Source: Uloborus plumipes (Eukaryota; Arthropoda; Arachnida; Araneae; Uloboridae). Taken from it: a stretch of 64,000 nt of DNA. Every line of letters begins with the position of its first letter. The first letter of the stretch is position 1. A model generated the notes under the pieces. The model saw only the letters and a list, made by a program, of their open reading frames with translations, was not told the DNA's origin and made no database searches. Made by a program: the position numbers and the translations under genes. Positions 51,301-58,700 of the stretch are shown here, in pieces. Where the stretch lies: positions 1 through 64,000 of the forward strand of contig JAXGGA010004491.1 in assembly GCA_038373865.1 (NCBI GenBank), in the 5' to 3' direction.

Positions 51301-53349
51301 GCAATAAAATATTTGGTATTTTTTAGAGGCCTTTTAAAAACAAGAGTCTTTAAACATGCAGGTTTTCAAAACTGAATACATAACAAATAATTTCTTAAAG
51401 TTAGGATTTTAAAATTTTTGAACTTAATTCATCAATTCTGCAATAACCAAAAACTTAAAATTCTCTATTTTGCCAATCAATCTCATTAAAATAGATGTAT
51501 ATTAGTAAGATGTAGCTTAAAAACTTGCTTGTGGCTGGATATGCAAAACTTATTATTTTACACATTTTTTATGATGATGTGAATTAACCTTTGGATTTCA
51601 TATCATGTGGTGACTTACAGAGAAGTGTTCGACATGAACTCCTTAAAAGACAAAAAATAGATTTCCTTTCTGACACTTGAATATTGCTGCTGTGCAGATG
51701 ACAGTACATTAAGTAATGATGGATGAAAAAGAAATAAATGCAATTTAGTTTCATACTAACAAAACAAAATATGCAGTTCAATATCAATGTGCATGATCCT
51801 TCTCTGCTAAATATATTGTTTTTACGTACATGTTCTATAAACTACCAAATTGCAATACTTACCTATATTAATGCTATAAAATAAATTCTCCAGAAAATTA
51901 TTTTCGACTAAAACTTATTTTCATGAAGAGTAATAACTGTTGAAAAAGTTTAATTTTAGTCTGACTGTACAAAATGAAAACATTAACACCACGTCGAAAT
52001 TCACAATAAAAATTTTACGCGTATAGTATTCTGTTCGTTGTCTCAGATATGTGATTTTTCAGTACTATTACTGAATTCAGTATTTTTTTGATGTTGCAAA
52101 ATACTGAATGCAGAAAAAAATAAGGGTCACTGCAGGCTAAATTTTAACATTTTAACATCTACCAATTAATTTAATGATGATTAAAATTAATAGCTGTATA
52201 AAGAGAAACTCATGAGTGAACTTTCAGGTGCAGTACAATTTTCTAATAATGCTAGGTTTGTTCACACAGCATTTTGGAATTTCAGTATTTTTCAAGCTAT
52301 TTGGGTCACATGTCTGTGTCTGTAACTCTAGAACACAGTTTACAAAACTTCAATCAGAAATTTATTAATAACGTCGGATTTGAAAAAAAAAAAATAACTC
52401 TTCGATTCAATACAAAATTATAGAAATGATAGAATTTCATAGGTACAATCATTAGAGAAGTACTTACTAGATTTATTAATACTTTACAGGAAACTACATG
52501 GAAGTATCCATTTTCTGAAGTGATATCCACACGCAAGGTCAGGGCAGAGGATGGAACTTTGTTTTTAGACATGAAATGTGGAAATCTGATGGTTCAGAAA
52601 ATAACACGAATTCAAACTGATCAGGTGAGAGATTTTTACTCTTATGATGATTAAACTACTCTGTAAATAACGTTATACTTTTAGACTATTAACAAATGTT
52701 AACTTACAGTTAAAAAATCAGGGTCATTGATAAAAAAGTAGACATTCTGTTGTGACTGATCTAGATTCAATTTCACAACATGTGATAAGCAACATTTTTT
52801 TTTGCTTAAGAATTCACAGGTATATGTGATTTCCCACAACAAAATATTTTTTTATAATTACGTTTTTTAATTAGTACTTAAAGTAAACATGTCTGAAAAA
52901 AATTAATAGAAAGGAATATTTTTTCAAAAATGTTAAAATTTAAGAAGTTTTCGTTCATTGTAATAAACTAATAATTCCATGTGACTATGTATTAATAATA
53001 ATGAAACTCTTTTGTGAATATAGAATCATTATTTTCCTAATTATTTTTATTTTGCATATTCACGGTTATGCTGAATATGTAAAACCATGATGATTGGATT
53101 AGACAGTCTAATACAAACAATTTAGTAAACTTTTAGCATTTTGTACGAACCAAGTTCAACTCTACTCAAAATAAATTGGTGCAGCGCCTTTTAGTGACAT
53201 ATTTTAACATGATTTATTTTTCTTTTCCATAGGCTCATGAAGTTTCCAGGCTCATCCGCCAGTACATCAACATTGAACAAAAGCATCGCGGAGTCAGTAG
53301 CGGCGATGCACCCCACGATCTTACATTGTCTCGACACATAGATAAATAA
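24266..53349 (+). CDS. Unconventional myosin XV-like, C-terminal MyTH4-FERM part
   Basis: Fifteen exons join in frame at GT-AG sites (1719 nt, 572 residues plus TAA); the 5' part lies outside the window or was not found. From the first visible residue: linker LLQFALFNFRESLDK, then MyTH4 (about 40-241) with DWTWKELADMVKYTK, LNKLALECF, MRYMGDYPM, LRDEVYCQLMKQTTNN and CQRGWRLFSIVASYF. FERM (about 246-560) follows: QIYRLPGGTERVIN and EYILDVTTELLKNGQVFYL in F1, LPKPILGVRDIRPAQWV in F2, and KYPFSEVISTRKV, FLDMKCGNLM and HEVSRLIRQYI in F3. By recollection of these motifs the closest family is myosin XV (fly Myo10A, vertebrate MYO15A). Such tails bind cargo and microtubules at actin-rich protrusions. 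No motor, IQ or SH3 exon is visible, so a full-length myosin is inferred. Confidence 0.85.
24600..25120. repeat. ~115-bp diverged tandem repeat
   Basis: Four to five units, each with TTTGCTAATTGTTTAGTTTG, a CTAGCTTCTTTGCT segment, CTTCTCCACAC and ACTGGAAAAAGGG, at spacings of about 110-120 bp. A stray diverged unit lies at about 25380-25435. The array starts about 220 bp into the first myosin intron. Confidence 0.75.
25125..25208. repeat. TATA-rich microsatellite
   Basis: Repeats of TTTATATATATTATATATT-like sequence, directly following the 115-bp array. Confidence 0.7.
25872..26022 (+). CDS. Myosin exon b (MyTH4 start)
   Basis: Encodes YEMLRTRDGSIRGS, a lysine-rich stretch KSKKSKSKKGK and DWTWKELADMVKYTK, the opening helix of MyTH4. 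The acceptor is CTCCCAG|G and the donor AAG|GTAATG. The exon is distinctly more GC-rich than its flanks. Confidence 0.88.
26110..26680. mobile_element. CAAGGG-family MITE interrupted by another MITE
   Basis: Left side AAAAGGGAGGGGCAATCGCC and right side AATCGCCCCTCCCTTGAAAC are inverted counterparts, as in the related copy at 31574-31892. The interior is split by the 312-bp element at 26205-26516. Boundaries are approximate. Confidence 0.6.
26205..26516. mobile_element. 312-bp MITE (GGCAGGAATTCAAGTGAAAC ends)
   Basis: The left end GGCAGGAATTCAAGTGAAAC is matched by GTTTCACTTGAATTCCTGCC at the right end, a perfect 20-bp inverted repeat. Flanks read TAT on both sides, so the target duplication is TA or TAT. 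GACGTCAC occurs twice inside. Superfamily uncertain, possibly Tc1/mariner. Confidence 0.82.
27828..29725. repeat. 171-bp satellite, 11 units with one internal inversion
   Basis: Three units run in one orientation (27828 to about 28400) and eight in the opposite one (about 28480-29725). Each unit has CCTGTAAAAGCGGCCATTTT, then TGACGTCATCACAGGTGGG or close variants, a CTCTTTTAAAGAGCTTTCAG palindrome and ATCTATGATGGAGTTTTAA. Distances between neighbouring TGACGTCA sites are 170-172 bp. The reversal lies in a unique spacer near 28400-28480. It is inside a myosin intron. Confidence 0.92.
30065..30210. mobile_element. 146-bp MITE (AGGGCCCTGCTCCACATTA ends)
   Basis: AGGGCCCTGCTCCACATTA on the left and TGATGTGGAGCAGGACTCT on the right are imperfect inverted repeats; flanks are TTT and AAA. 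A target duplication is not clear. Confidence 0.65.
30522..30703. mobile_element. 182-bp hAT MITE with G-runs
   Basis: Ends CATGCCCGTGATTT and AAATGACGTCCGTG, flanked by GTAAAATG and GTAAAATA (8 bp, one mismatch). G-runs sit near one end and C-runs near the other. It belongs to the same family as 54867-55046 (same length and GACGTCATTTC end). Confidence 0.7.
31574..31892. mobile_element. CAAGGG-family MITE
   Basis: Starts CAAGGGAGGGTCGATGG and ends TAGATCCGCCCTTG. An internal hairpin pairs AGGAGGGGCGATTG with CAATCGCCCCTCCT around a T-run. Target duplication not clear; related copies are at 5010-5286 and 26110-26680. Confidence 0.65.
31984..32277 (+). mobile_element. tRNA-derived SINE, full-length copy 1
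   Basis: About 294 bp. The tRNA-related head carries an A box TGGCCCGATCGG (31993-32004) and a B box GGTTCGAAACC (32037-32047). A tRNA-unrelated body follows, ending GGGGGACCCTGG and a GTGTGAAGTAA tail. It is flanked by a perfect 14-bp duplication AGTGCTCTTGAGTC (31970-31983 and 32278-32291). The anticodon-like position would be CGT. A second copy lies at 57999-58777. Confidence 0.93.
32407..32479 (+). CDS. Myosin exon c (MyTH4)
   Basis: Encodes SPLMASLLKF and LNKLALECFI. Acceptor ATTTAG|TCG, donor ATAG|GTAAGA. It follows a 6.4-kb intron containing the satellite array and a SINE. Confidence 0.85.
32571..32647 (+). CDS. Myosin exon d (MyTH4)
   Basis: Encodes AIMRYMGDYPMTKNQIEVD and CVYTILV. 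MRYMGDYP is a MyTH4 hallmark. Acceptor TTCCAG|CAAT, donor GTG|GTAAGT; the preceding intron is only 91 bp. Confidence 0.9.
33529..33611 (+). CDS. Myosin exon e (MyTH4)
   Basis: Encodes TCHKYPQLRDEVYCQLMKQ and TTNNKSPKP. RDEVYCQLMKQTTNN is the most conserved MyTH4 stretch. Acceptor TTCCAG|ACT, donor CC|GTAAGT. Confidence 0.92.
34607..35057. mobile_element. Probable hAT MITE (CAGAGGTTTCCAAAC ends)
   Basis: The left end CAGAGGTTTCCAAACTTTTT and right end TTTAGGAACTACTG resemble the widespread CAGTGGTTCCCAAAC hAT end. Flanks GTCTAAGT and GTCAAGCT are only partly alike, so the target duplication is decayed. It lies between myosin exons e and f. Confidence 0.55.
35244..35374 (+). CDS. Myosin exon f (MyTH4)
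   Basis: Encodes DSCQRGWRLFSIVASYF, then LKPYLFKYLE and AAYDKRRAYH. CQRGWRL is diagnostic of MyTH4. Acceptor TTGCAG|A, donor CACG|GTAATT. Confidence 0.92.
35480..35574 (+). CDS. Myosin exon g (MyTH4 end)
   Basis: Encodes GTAMVCLQNLRKTFKYGGRK and NVPSVEEIAAIS, the last helices of MyTH4 leading into FERM. Acceptor ATTAAG|GG, donor TCG|GTAAGT. Confidence 0.9.
35638..36062. mobile_element. ~425-bp fold-back MITE
   Basis: Two arms of about 165 bp are inverted: GCGCAGGAACACTGATGACA ... GATATCCGACAAAAGC on the left against GCTTTTGTCGGATATC ... CTGCAGTGTTCTGCACA on the right. The spacer is about 85 bp. A diverged partial copy of the outer end may lie at 42460-42535. It occupies most of the intron between myosin exons g and h. 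Confidence 0.75.
36189..36363 (+). CDS. Myosin exon h (FERM F1)
   Basis: Encodes AGRNSKRQIYRLPGGTERVI, then STTVVQDIIEEICTILNV and MEEFSLYCIVEGG or D across the junction. This is the ubiquitin-like F1 lobe. Acceptor TACAG|GCT, donor GGAG|GTAAGG. Confidence 0.92.
37399..37688. mobile_element. pogo/Tigger-like MITE, copy 1
   Basis: Starts AGTGAAATCCCTTTCCAACG and ends ACAGAGATTTCTCTG with TA on both sides. AACGAATACCGATACAACGA is shared with the copy at 56116-56286. It is interrupted by the 111-bp element at 37496-37606. Confidence 0.7.
37496..37606. mobile_element. 111-bp MITE nested in the pogo-like MITE
   Basis: CCAGGTAGCACA and TGTGCTACTTGG are inverted ends (one mismatch). The interior has repeated AACCTTTAAA-like motifs. 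Superfamily not recognised. Confidence 0.55.
38815..39550 (+). repeat. ~145-bp tandem array
   Basis: Five units, each with TTTGAACGGTTCAA, GAACGAAAAATTGTTCAAAT, GATCTTTCGAACAAA and CGGACTGTTCACTCAAAAGT. GAACGG recurs at 38821, 38964, 39110, 39257 and 39414. The array ends in GGACAGACAGACCGACCGAC. It lies in the large intron before myosin exon i. Confidence 0.85.
39630..39725 (+). repeat. Short TTGGCGATATTTTTT repeats
   Basis: Several copies of ACTTGGCGATATTTTTT follow a T-run. The core GGCGATAT is also seen in the hairpin cluster at 15150-15265. Confidence 0.6.
40540..41515 (+). repeat. Composite tandem array, TTACTTGATTAGGGAGTTCG
   Basis: About 18 units built from TTTACTTGATTAGGGAGTTC, with or without GAGAAGGCATCGAAATTC and GGGAGAT. 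Long (about 60 bp) and short (about 36 bp) units alternate irregularly, which suggests unequal exchange between unit types. It ends about 130 bp before myosin exon i. Confidence 0.88.
41647..41876 (+). CDS. Myosin exon i (FERM F1 to F2)
   Basis: Encodes DPYTMPLNREEYILDVTTEL, KNGQVFYLIFCRSVWYYPLR and YIEVIFNQVAPDYLEGLLLV. It follows a 5.3-kb intron with two tandem arrays. Acceptor TTTCAG|AT, donor AACATT|GTAAGT. Confidence 0.93.
42761..42825 (+). CDS. Myosin exon j (FERM F2)
   Basis: Encodes ADISKVAALLHRAADMEHTP and AK. AALLHRAAD is conserved in myosin XV type FERM domains. Acceptor CTTGCAG|GCA, donor GCAAA|GTATGT. Confidence 0.9.
43448..45430. mobile_element. 1.98-kb hAT-like element nested in the left arm
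   Basis: The ends CAGGGCTCTCACCAAGTCAC and CTTGGTGGGAGCCCTG are inverted, with GTCACTTTTT repeated just inside both. The flanks CACTTTTT and CTTTTTTT are similar but not identical. No intact transposase. A piggyBac-like MITE is inserted at 43996-44217. Confidence 0.75.
43996..44217. mobile_element. 222-bp piggyBac-like MITE
   Basis: CCCATTAATGCCT at the left and AGGCATTAATGGG at the right, each directly flanked by TTAA. This is the hallmark of piggyBac insertion (TTAA target, CCC ends). It lies inside the hAT-like element, itself inside the 4.84-kb element. Confidence 0.85.
46076..46784. repeat. ~700-bp palindrome at the core of the composite element
   Basis: The arms mirror each other around about 46430: TCTTCCACTCCATCGCCGCC on the left against GGCGGCGATGGAGTGGAAGA on the right, continuing through TTTGGCTGCCCCACGTTTGG. 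A 20-bp stretch with AACAAGACAAAT is duplicated in the left arm only. Confidence 0.8.
46785..47396 (+). repeat. Tandem pair of 306-bp units
   Basis: Two near-identical copies (46785-47090 and 47091-47396) start ATTAAGGCCCCTATATATAC. Each has its own inverted ends: AGTTTCACCACTTTGGATCC near the start and GGATCCAAAGTGGTGAAACT near the end. Each looks like a small inverted-repeat unit that was duplicated in tandem. Confidence 0.85.
48414..48553 (+). CDS. Myosin exon k (FERM F2)
   Basis: Encodes EEVKYLLPKPILGVRDIRPA, then QWVEYVQQNWPQM and TTTEAKAQCL. It follows the 5.6-kb intron occupied almost fully by the nested transposon cluster. Acceptor TTTTTAG|G, donor TTTAG|GTAAGT. Confidence 0.92.
48708..49000 (-). 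repeat. Dispersed ~290-bp repeat, copy B
   Basis: Inverse-strand counterpart of 10659-10945: starts ACTGTCCGTCC, contains TTAAAAAGGGGTGATGGGTT and ends near CTGACGCATGCGTAAATATG. It lies shortly after myosin exon k. Confidence 0.75.
49830..50185 (+). repeat. Direct repeat pair flanking a GT-rich segment
   Basis: A ~50-bp block with GCATGTGAATATAATTTTCT occurs at about 49837-49885 and again at about 50127-50176. Between them is a segment with GAAAGTATTGGATTCGTGAA and a GTGTGTGTGTGTG run. It could be a local duplication or a retroposon with a long duplicated target. Confidence 0.5.
50359..50408 (+). CDS. Myosin exon l (FERM F2 end)
   Basis: A 50-nt exon encoding DILQKWPLFGSCFFIVK; WPLFGS is a conserved turn of F2. 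Acceptor ATTTCAG|AT, donor AAG|GTAAGA. Confidence 0.9.
51181..51264 (+). CDS. Myosin exon m (FERM F3)
   Basis: Encodes WIRGDALPVDHILALNKEGV and HFLEVVTH, the first strands of the PH-like F3 lobe. Acceptor TTTTTTAG|TGG, donor CAT|GTAAGT. Confidence 0.9.
52490..52624 (+). CDS. Myosin exon n (FERM F3)
   Basis: Encodes ETTWKYPFSEVISTRKVRAE, then DGTLFLDMKCGNLMVQK and TRIQTDQ, the central F3 strands. Acceptor TTTACAG|GAA, donor CAG|GTGAGA. Confidence 0.92.
53233..53349 (+). CDS. Myosin exon o (F3 helix, stop)
   Basis: Encodes AHEVSRLIRQYINIEQKHRG, the C-terminal F3 helix, and a short polar tail ending HIDK before TAA. Acceptor CCATAG|GCT. The tail ends with no obvious PDZ-binding motif. Confidence 0.92.
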   Translation, partial: AHEVSRLIRQYINIEQKHRGVSSGDAPHDLTLSRHIDK

Positions 53350-54029
53350 ACACGCTCAGTACGATGTATCATACAACTTTTTTGAGATAAGTCAATGTTA
53401 TCGCAAGGTTAGTGAAAAGGACTACTTGAGCCATTGTTCGGACAAAAATTTTTGAACTTCTATGCAACAGTTAGAATTTTGGCTTGTTGTCGCTAACATG
53501 CAATTACATAAGAAAACATCGATCATGAATCATATTGAACATGAGGGAGTAACACATGCTGAAGTCTTCATTTTGGTGGACTATTTGTTACTTGTGTTTT
53601 AGAGAAGAACTTTACTGTTCGAAAACTTTATATGTGTTTGTTTTAATACAAGTATATATTTATATATATACAGATTTTAAAATTAAGTCAACGAGTCAAA
53701 CTATTCTGAAATGAAAATTATTTTCAAAGCATATAGTAATTTGGTTTTCTTGTGCCAAAACACACTGATTGAAGAAAAACCAAGAAATTTCTATGAATAT
53801 ATTTATTTTTGGGAGCAAAATAATGTAATTAACTCTTTTTGTGTAAGAACTTTGATTTCTTCAATACTTTCCAATTTGTTTTACTCAAAGCTGTTGTAAG
53901 TAAATGTATATTTATAAATAACTTATATATAATTGTTTCTTTACTATATTTCCTGACGTTGATAATTTTAATCTTTTATACAAGTACTTTTATCATGTAA
54001 TTACCTTTCTTGCATGAACTTGTTTTGAA

Positions 54030-54035
54030 AATAAA
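54030..54035 (+). promoter_or_regulatory. Candidate poly(A) signal of the myosin
   Basis: AATAAA followed by T-rich sequence, 681 bp after the myosin stop. It is the best-placed signal before the convergent gene begins. Confidence 0.55.
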
Positions 54036-54113
54036 TGTTTATTTCATTAAATTGCTCTTTAATGAAGCTAAACTCTACAGAAACAATAAATACAAAAATT
54101 AATATTGAGTATG

Positions 54114-54119
54114 TTTATT
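54114..54119 (-). promoter_or_regulatory. Candidate poly(A) signal of the ANKRD54-like gene
   Basis: The minus strand reads AATAAA here, about 1.6 kb beyond the stop codon at 55705. It faces the myosin signal at 54030 across 78 bp. A nearer, non-AATAAA signal is possible. Confidence 0.4.
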
Positions 54120-54776
54120 ATAGAAAATTTTTAATACAAAAACATTTTTTGACAGTGCAACAAATTACTTGCTACATAATGAAAACTTAATCACCATTAC
54201 TTTATAGAACACAAATAAATGCAAGATGACGAGAACAACATTCAACAAGACCCGAAGACATTACAAAATAAACATTTGGGTTCATTTTTTAACAGTTTAC
54301 AAGGAGTAGAAAATCACTTCCCACCTATTTCAACAAATATTTATGTTAAAAAAAACTATTGGACCATTTCTTGATTTCTTTCACCTTTCATGAGGCAAAA
54401 TAAATTCCAATTAAGAGCGGCAAATATGACAGTCTATAATAAACTTGACCATTTTGGATTAGTTAATACTTTTCTGTAGCTGAGTAAAGGATACTACATT
54501 AATGTTTAAATGTCGCAACAACCCCCCTCCCTCCGAAAAAAAAAAATGAAATTTAACTGATTGCAAAAGTCAATTTTTAATCAATCTTAACGTTTTTCCG
54601 CCCTTCAAAAAATGGTATCATAAAGGCTTGAAGTTTTAAGTGAAGAAAAATGACAAAACAAAATATCACATGTAAACACATAGCAGAAATCAACTATTCA
54701 AAATTAACATACGCATACAAAAATAAACTTTTTTTTTCCATCGCCATTTCTTGGAATGTTTATAGTTACGCCACAA

Positions 54777-55115
54777 AGAAATAGATGGCGGGTCGACTGG
54801 AAGCGGGCCACTTCATTTTGAAATAGATTGGATCTACGAGAATGCGTAAGCAATGAAGTTGTACGTCAGGGACGTCATTTCGAATTTTTCCAGGGGAGGG
54901 GGGGGGGGGCAAAGGATGCATACACAATGTAAAATTTACCAAAAAATGGAAAAAACCACATCCACTTGTGTGACAATACTTTGATTTTCCAAAGTCGGGG
55001 GGGGGGGGGGGCAATTGACCCCCTGCCCCCCTAAATGACGGACCTGTTGTGCGTTCTCGCTAATCCATCTTATTTTTAAATAAAGTGGTCCGCTTCCAGT
55101 CCATGGCATCTCTTC
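54777..55115. mobile_element. Inverted-repeat MITE interrupted by a hAT MITE
   Basis: GACTGGAAGCGGGCCACTTC on the left pairs with AAGTGGTCCGCTTCCAGTC on the right, and GAGAATGCGTAAGC pairs loosely with GCGTTCTCGCTAATC around the insert. Boundaries approximate; superfamily unclear. Confidence 0.6.
54867..55046. mobile_element. 180-bp hAT MITE with G-runs
   Basis: Ends CAGGGACGTCATTT and AAATGACGGACCTG, flanked by TTGTACGT and TTGTGCGT (8 bp, one mismatch). It is related to 30522-30703. It is nested within the MITE at 54777-55115, in the presumed 3' UTR of the ANKRD54-like gene. Confidence 0.78.
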
Positions 55116-55213
55116 GCGCTAAACTTTAATCGGCGCCATTTTTTAATATTAAACCGCCATTATTTGCAGCTAAATAAATACAGCTAAAACTTTGGGGGAA
55201 AATGGTAACACTT

Positions 55214-55288
55214 AAATTAGAATAATCCAACATTTTAAGGCACAAATCATGCAGATTTGTGCCTTCAAACGTCGGATTATCCTAATTT
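55214..55288 (-). ncRNA. 75-nt near-perfect hairpin in presumed 3' UTR
   Basis: Two 35-nt arms with a 5-nt loop (ATGCA on the plus strand). The arms differ at four positions. In a minus-strand transcript three of these become G-U pairs and one is a G-A mismatch; in a plus-strand transcript they would be A-C or similar mismatches. The minus strand is the sense of the ANKRD54-like gene. It could be a pre-miRNA-like or siRNA-forming hairpin, or simply a tiny palindromic MITE. No expression evidence. Confidence 0.4.
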
Positions 55289-55704
55289 ACTTTTCAAGCA
55301 CTTAATTAAAATAAGAGTTAAAATTCAGCTATTTGAGTCCTTGTTCAATATATAAATTACTTTTGGTTATAGTTAAATTCGAAAATTTTAAGATCAAATA
55401 ACACATTTGAAAATCTGAACATACAACTAATTGAAGACAGAATATTCTTCAAAATACAAATGCGCAAATGACAGTGCTTTTGCTAACAGATAAAAAAATA
55501 TTATCTAAGTTTTGTCACATGTAACATCAAAATTCTAAGTCTAACCATTCCTCCATGAACTTTATACATCAAAATACGAAATGCAGCGTGTTTGAGTAAT
55601 TATTTTCACCTGAAAATATTCACATAAATCGGTATGAAATGTACAAAACATTAAAATTTACCACAAGACAATATTGTAGGAAACTCACAAATAGTTGACA
55701 CAAG

Positions 55705-55767
55705 CTAAGCTGTTTGTAAGCTCAAATGAGAAAGACTTGACAGAAGATCTTTGACATCACCATCAAC
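55705..55767 (-). CDS. ANKRD54: ANKRD54-like exon z (terminal, stop)
   Basis: 20 codons, VDGDVKDLLSSLSHLSLQTA, and TAG. The acceptor GAACAG|GTTG is in phase with the previous donor. The leucine-rich ending resembles the end of ANKRD54. Confidence 0.85.
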   Translation of the reverse strand, partial: VDGDVKDLLSSLSHLSLQTA

Positions 55768-58700
55768 CTGTTCGAAAAAATAAATATTTTGTTGCTGAAA
55801 TTAAATACAACGAACGCTAACTTGCAATAAGCAGAATATAATTCTTTATTTAACAGGAGCTAGGCTTTGTAAAAAGAAAAGAAGAAATAAATATTTGAAT
55901 ATGAAATAATGAGTCTCATGTTAATTTTTAATAAAATTAAAATCCTACGTAATTATTGCAGATGGCTACTTACATAAGATATGTTAATCTTTTGTAATTA
56001 ATGAAAATAACTGCTAAATACATAACTAGTTTCTTGAGCAATATTTTTGGAGTAAATATTTTTCTTATCATTGCACTTTATTAATTTTGAATGAATTAAA
56101 ATTAAAGACTGATACATTAAAATCCCTTTGCAACGAATACTGATACAATGCAATATCCATTTCAGCAAAATACGTTTTCAGTTTCGATTTTACTGCAATA
56201 ACATTGCTTGGATTTTATTAAAACAAGATGCCCTTCACAACGAACAAAATTTGTGGTTCTTTAAAGTTCATTGTGATTTCACTGCATTGATACAAATTAC
56301 TTATGTCTGAAAATTCTGTATGCAAGTAGCAAATGTTTAGATTAACAATCGAAACATTCCTGTCTTTGTACCCACAACTAGAGACGAAACATTGGCTACA
56401 TATTGAAATACCACATGATTAATGACCAAAACACATGAACTAATAAGTGAACCAGAGTGTCAATTATAAATTTACCAGTTTCCAGCTTCAAGAAAAAGCT
56501 TTCAAAACAAGGTTAAAATGTTAAAGTAAGTTGCATTTTTCTTTTTCCTTTGACTTACAACCAGTTAAGCAAGTTTAAATAAGTTGTAAAAATAGGTATA
56601 CTTCTATTAATATATTATTATGGTATAAAATAAATTTTACATTTTCGTACTTTCTTCAAACTTATAATTTCTTAGGTCCCACAATCACTAAAGAGATTGA
56701 ACCTTTAATATGTTTGATGTAGCAAGCTAAGAAAGAAGAAATTTTAAAATATGAAAATGAGGGGGAAATGTCAAAGAGAGGGGGATACAGTTTTTTTTTT
56801 TTTCTTTGTAACCTTTATGAAAATCCAGGTGATTTTTAGATATTGCAGTTTAAAATATCATTAGGATTCTTCTCTAGACATTTCCCTCCCCTTTTCACAG
56901 GAAATTCATAAGCTCCTAACTTTTCCAGATTTTACGATTGGCCAGGTGGGTAGATACTCTGGTTTACAACTTGAGTGTGACTTTTTTATCCTAGTTGTCA
57001 ACTAAACAAAAACTTGACAAAAATGATAAAAAGTGAACACTGATTTTTTTTTTCTGGCTACTAATGTGTATTACCTGGAAATTTAATCACAGCAAAAGAG
57101 ATAAACATTGCAAAAAAAAAAGTATGAGTTATTAGCATTTAATTTACTTATCCATAGCTTGTATTAAGAAATGTATAGTGTATTTTATTTTCCTCATCAG
57201 TCATTCTGAATGGTCTGCGTAAATATTTATCAATTGAACTGTGCATAGCAAAATCTGAAACACGCATTTAAAAGAAAAAAATTTTTTTTAAATATATAAC
57301 ACACCAATAATAAATATTACATTTTATATGAATAAGCTGAAGCCTTTTCCGTATTATTTCCATATTTATTGAAAAGTTAGCAGAATTAATTGTTTCTAAA
57401 GGTATATGCATGCTACAATATTACAATTAATAAAATAGGGAATTCATTATTTTTATTTTGATGCTAGTAGGAATGAACTACCAAACTTTTAGTAGGGGGC
57501 TAAAACTTTTAATGGATTCCATAACTTGAAATAGTCGATCAACTTTCACAAATCTATAACTGAGACAAAGTGTTTCAACAGAAAAATGAAACAAAACTAT
57601 TTACTTTATCAATATGGATCATGAAACCACATTGTCAGTATTTCATATTGATAAATTGTTCCTTTTTATTTTATTCTATTTTAACCAAACAAGACAACAA
57701 ATTAAACCACTATTTATTTTAGGTTTAAGTTAGTGGTTAGCAGTCTTCAGCTTTTTATTAAAAATATGAAAGTGGAAACTAACGACATTCTTACAGTAGA
57801 ATAAAAGAATAAGCTTTAAGAAGTCTATAAATTTTTACCTCCTCTCTAGTTTGATGGTGTTGTAGTCTGTTTGAAAAAGCATTCAAGAGGCCGACTTCTC
57901 CAGCTCTCCCTGATCTTTGCAAGTATACTTGCATCATTTCTAAAACCTATGAAAGAATAATAAATATTACTTTTCAGTAAAAAGAGCTTTAGTATATTTC
58001 ATTTCATTTCACACCTCCAGGGTCCCCCGTACCTACCACAGCTTCGTGGTTTGACCGGGATAGGGCCCTGAAGAGTGCTCTGTTCTTAATTTTGAACCAG
58101 AACCTAGGGTCGAGCAAACCCTAGGTCCAGGCACCCCAGAGGTATCGTTTCACTTGGAGGACTTTGTGAGCACGACATTTTTAACGCCTCTCAGCCACCA
58201 TTATTCAAGACGGTGGATCTTTGATTGGCTGGCAGGGCCGCCGTTTGGGGGGAATACTGGACCTCTAGTACCGGGCCCGGAGCTTTTGGGGGGCCCGTAA
58301 GGTTATGAACATGTTTTTCCAGTTTTAGTGTCAATAATTTTATCAAAAAAAAAAGCTGTCTTTCAAAAAAAAAATCTCGCTTTCCATTGCCGATTCTCAA
58401 TATGAAACAATTGCTAGTAAAAACACTAATGAATGAAACACGCTTGCGCAAAGAAAATTTCACCGCTTTTTAAAATCATCTGGCGATACAAATAACGTGA
58501 AAATAAAATCAAGTGTACACTTTCGAAAAATTAAAAAAAAAAAAGTTTTTCTGAAAACAAAATTTTTTTGTAATCTTTTTTTTTTTTTTACAACATTGCA
58601 AATGTTATAAAACGACGGCATAAAAATATGCAATTTGGGAGGGGGGAGCATGGGGGGCCCGGCATTAAAATTGGTACCAGGCCCCATCGCTGGTAGCGGC

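Noticed and set aside
54766..55014. Proline-rich ORF on the minus strand
   Set aside because: It is produced by C/G-runs of the hAT MITE at 54867-55046.
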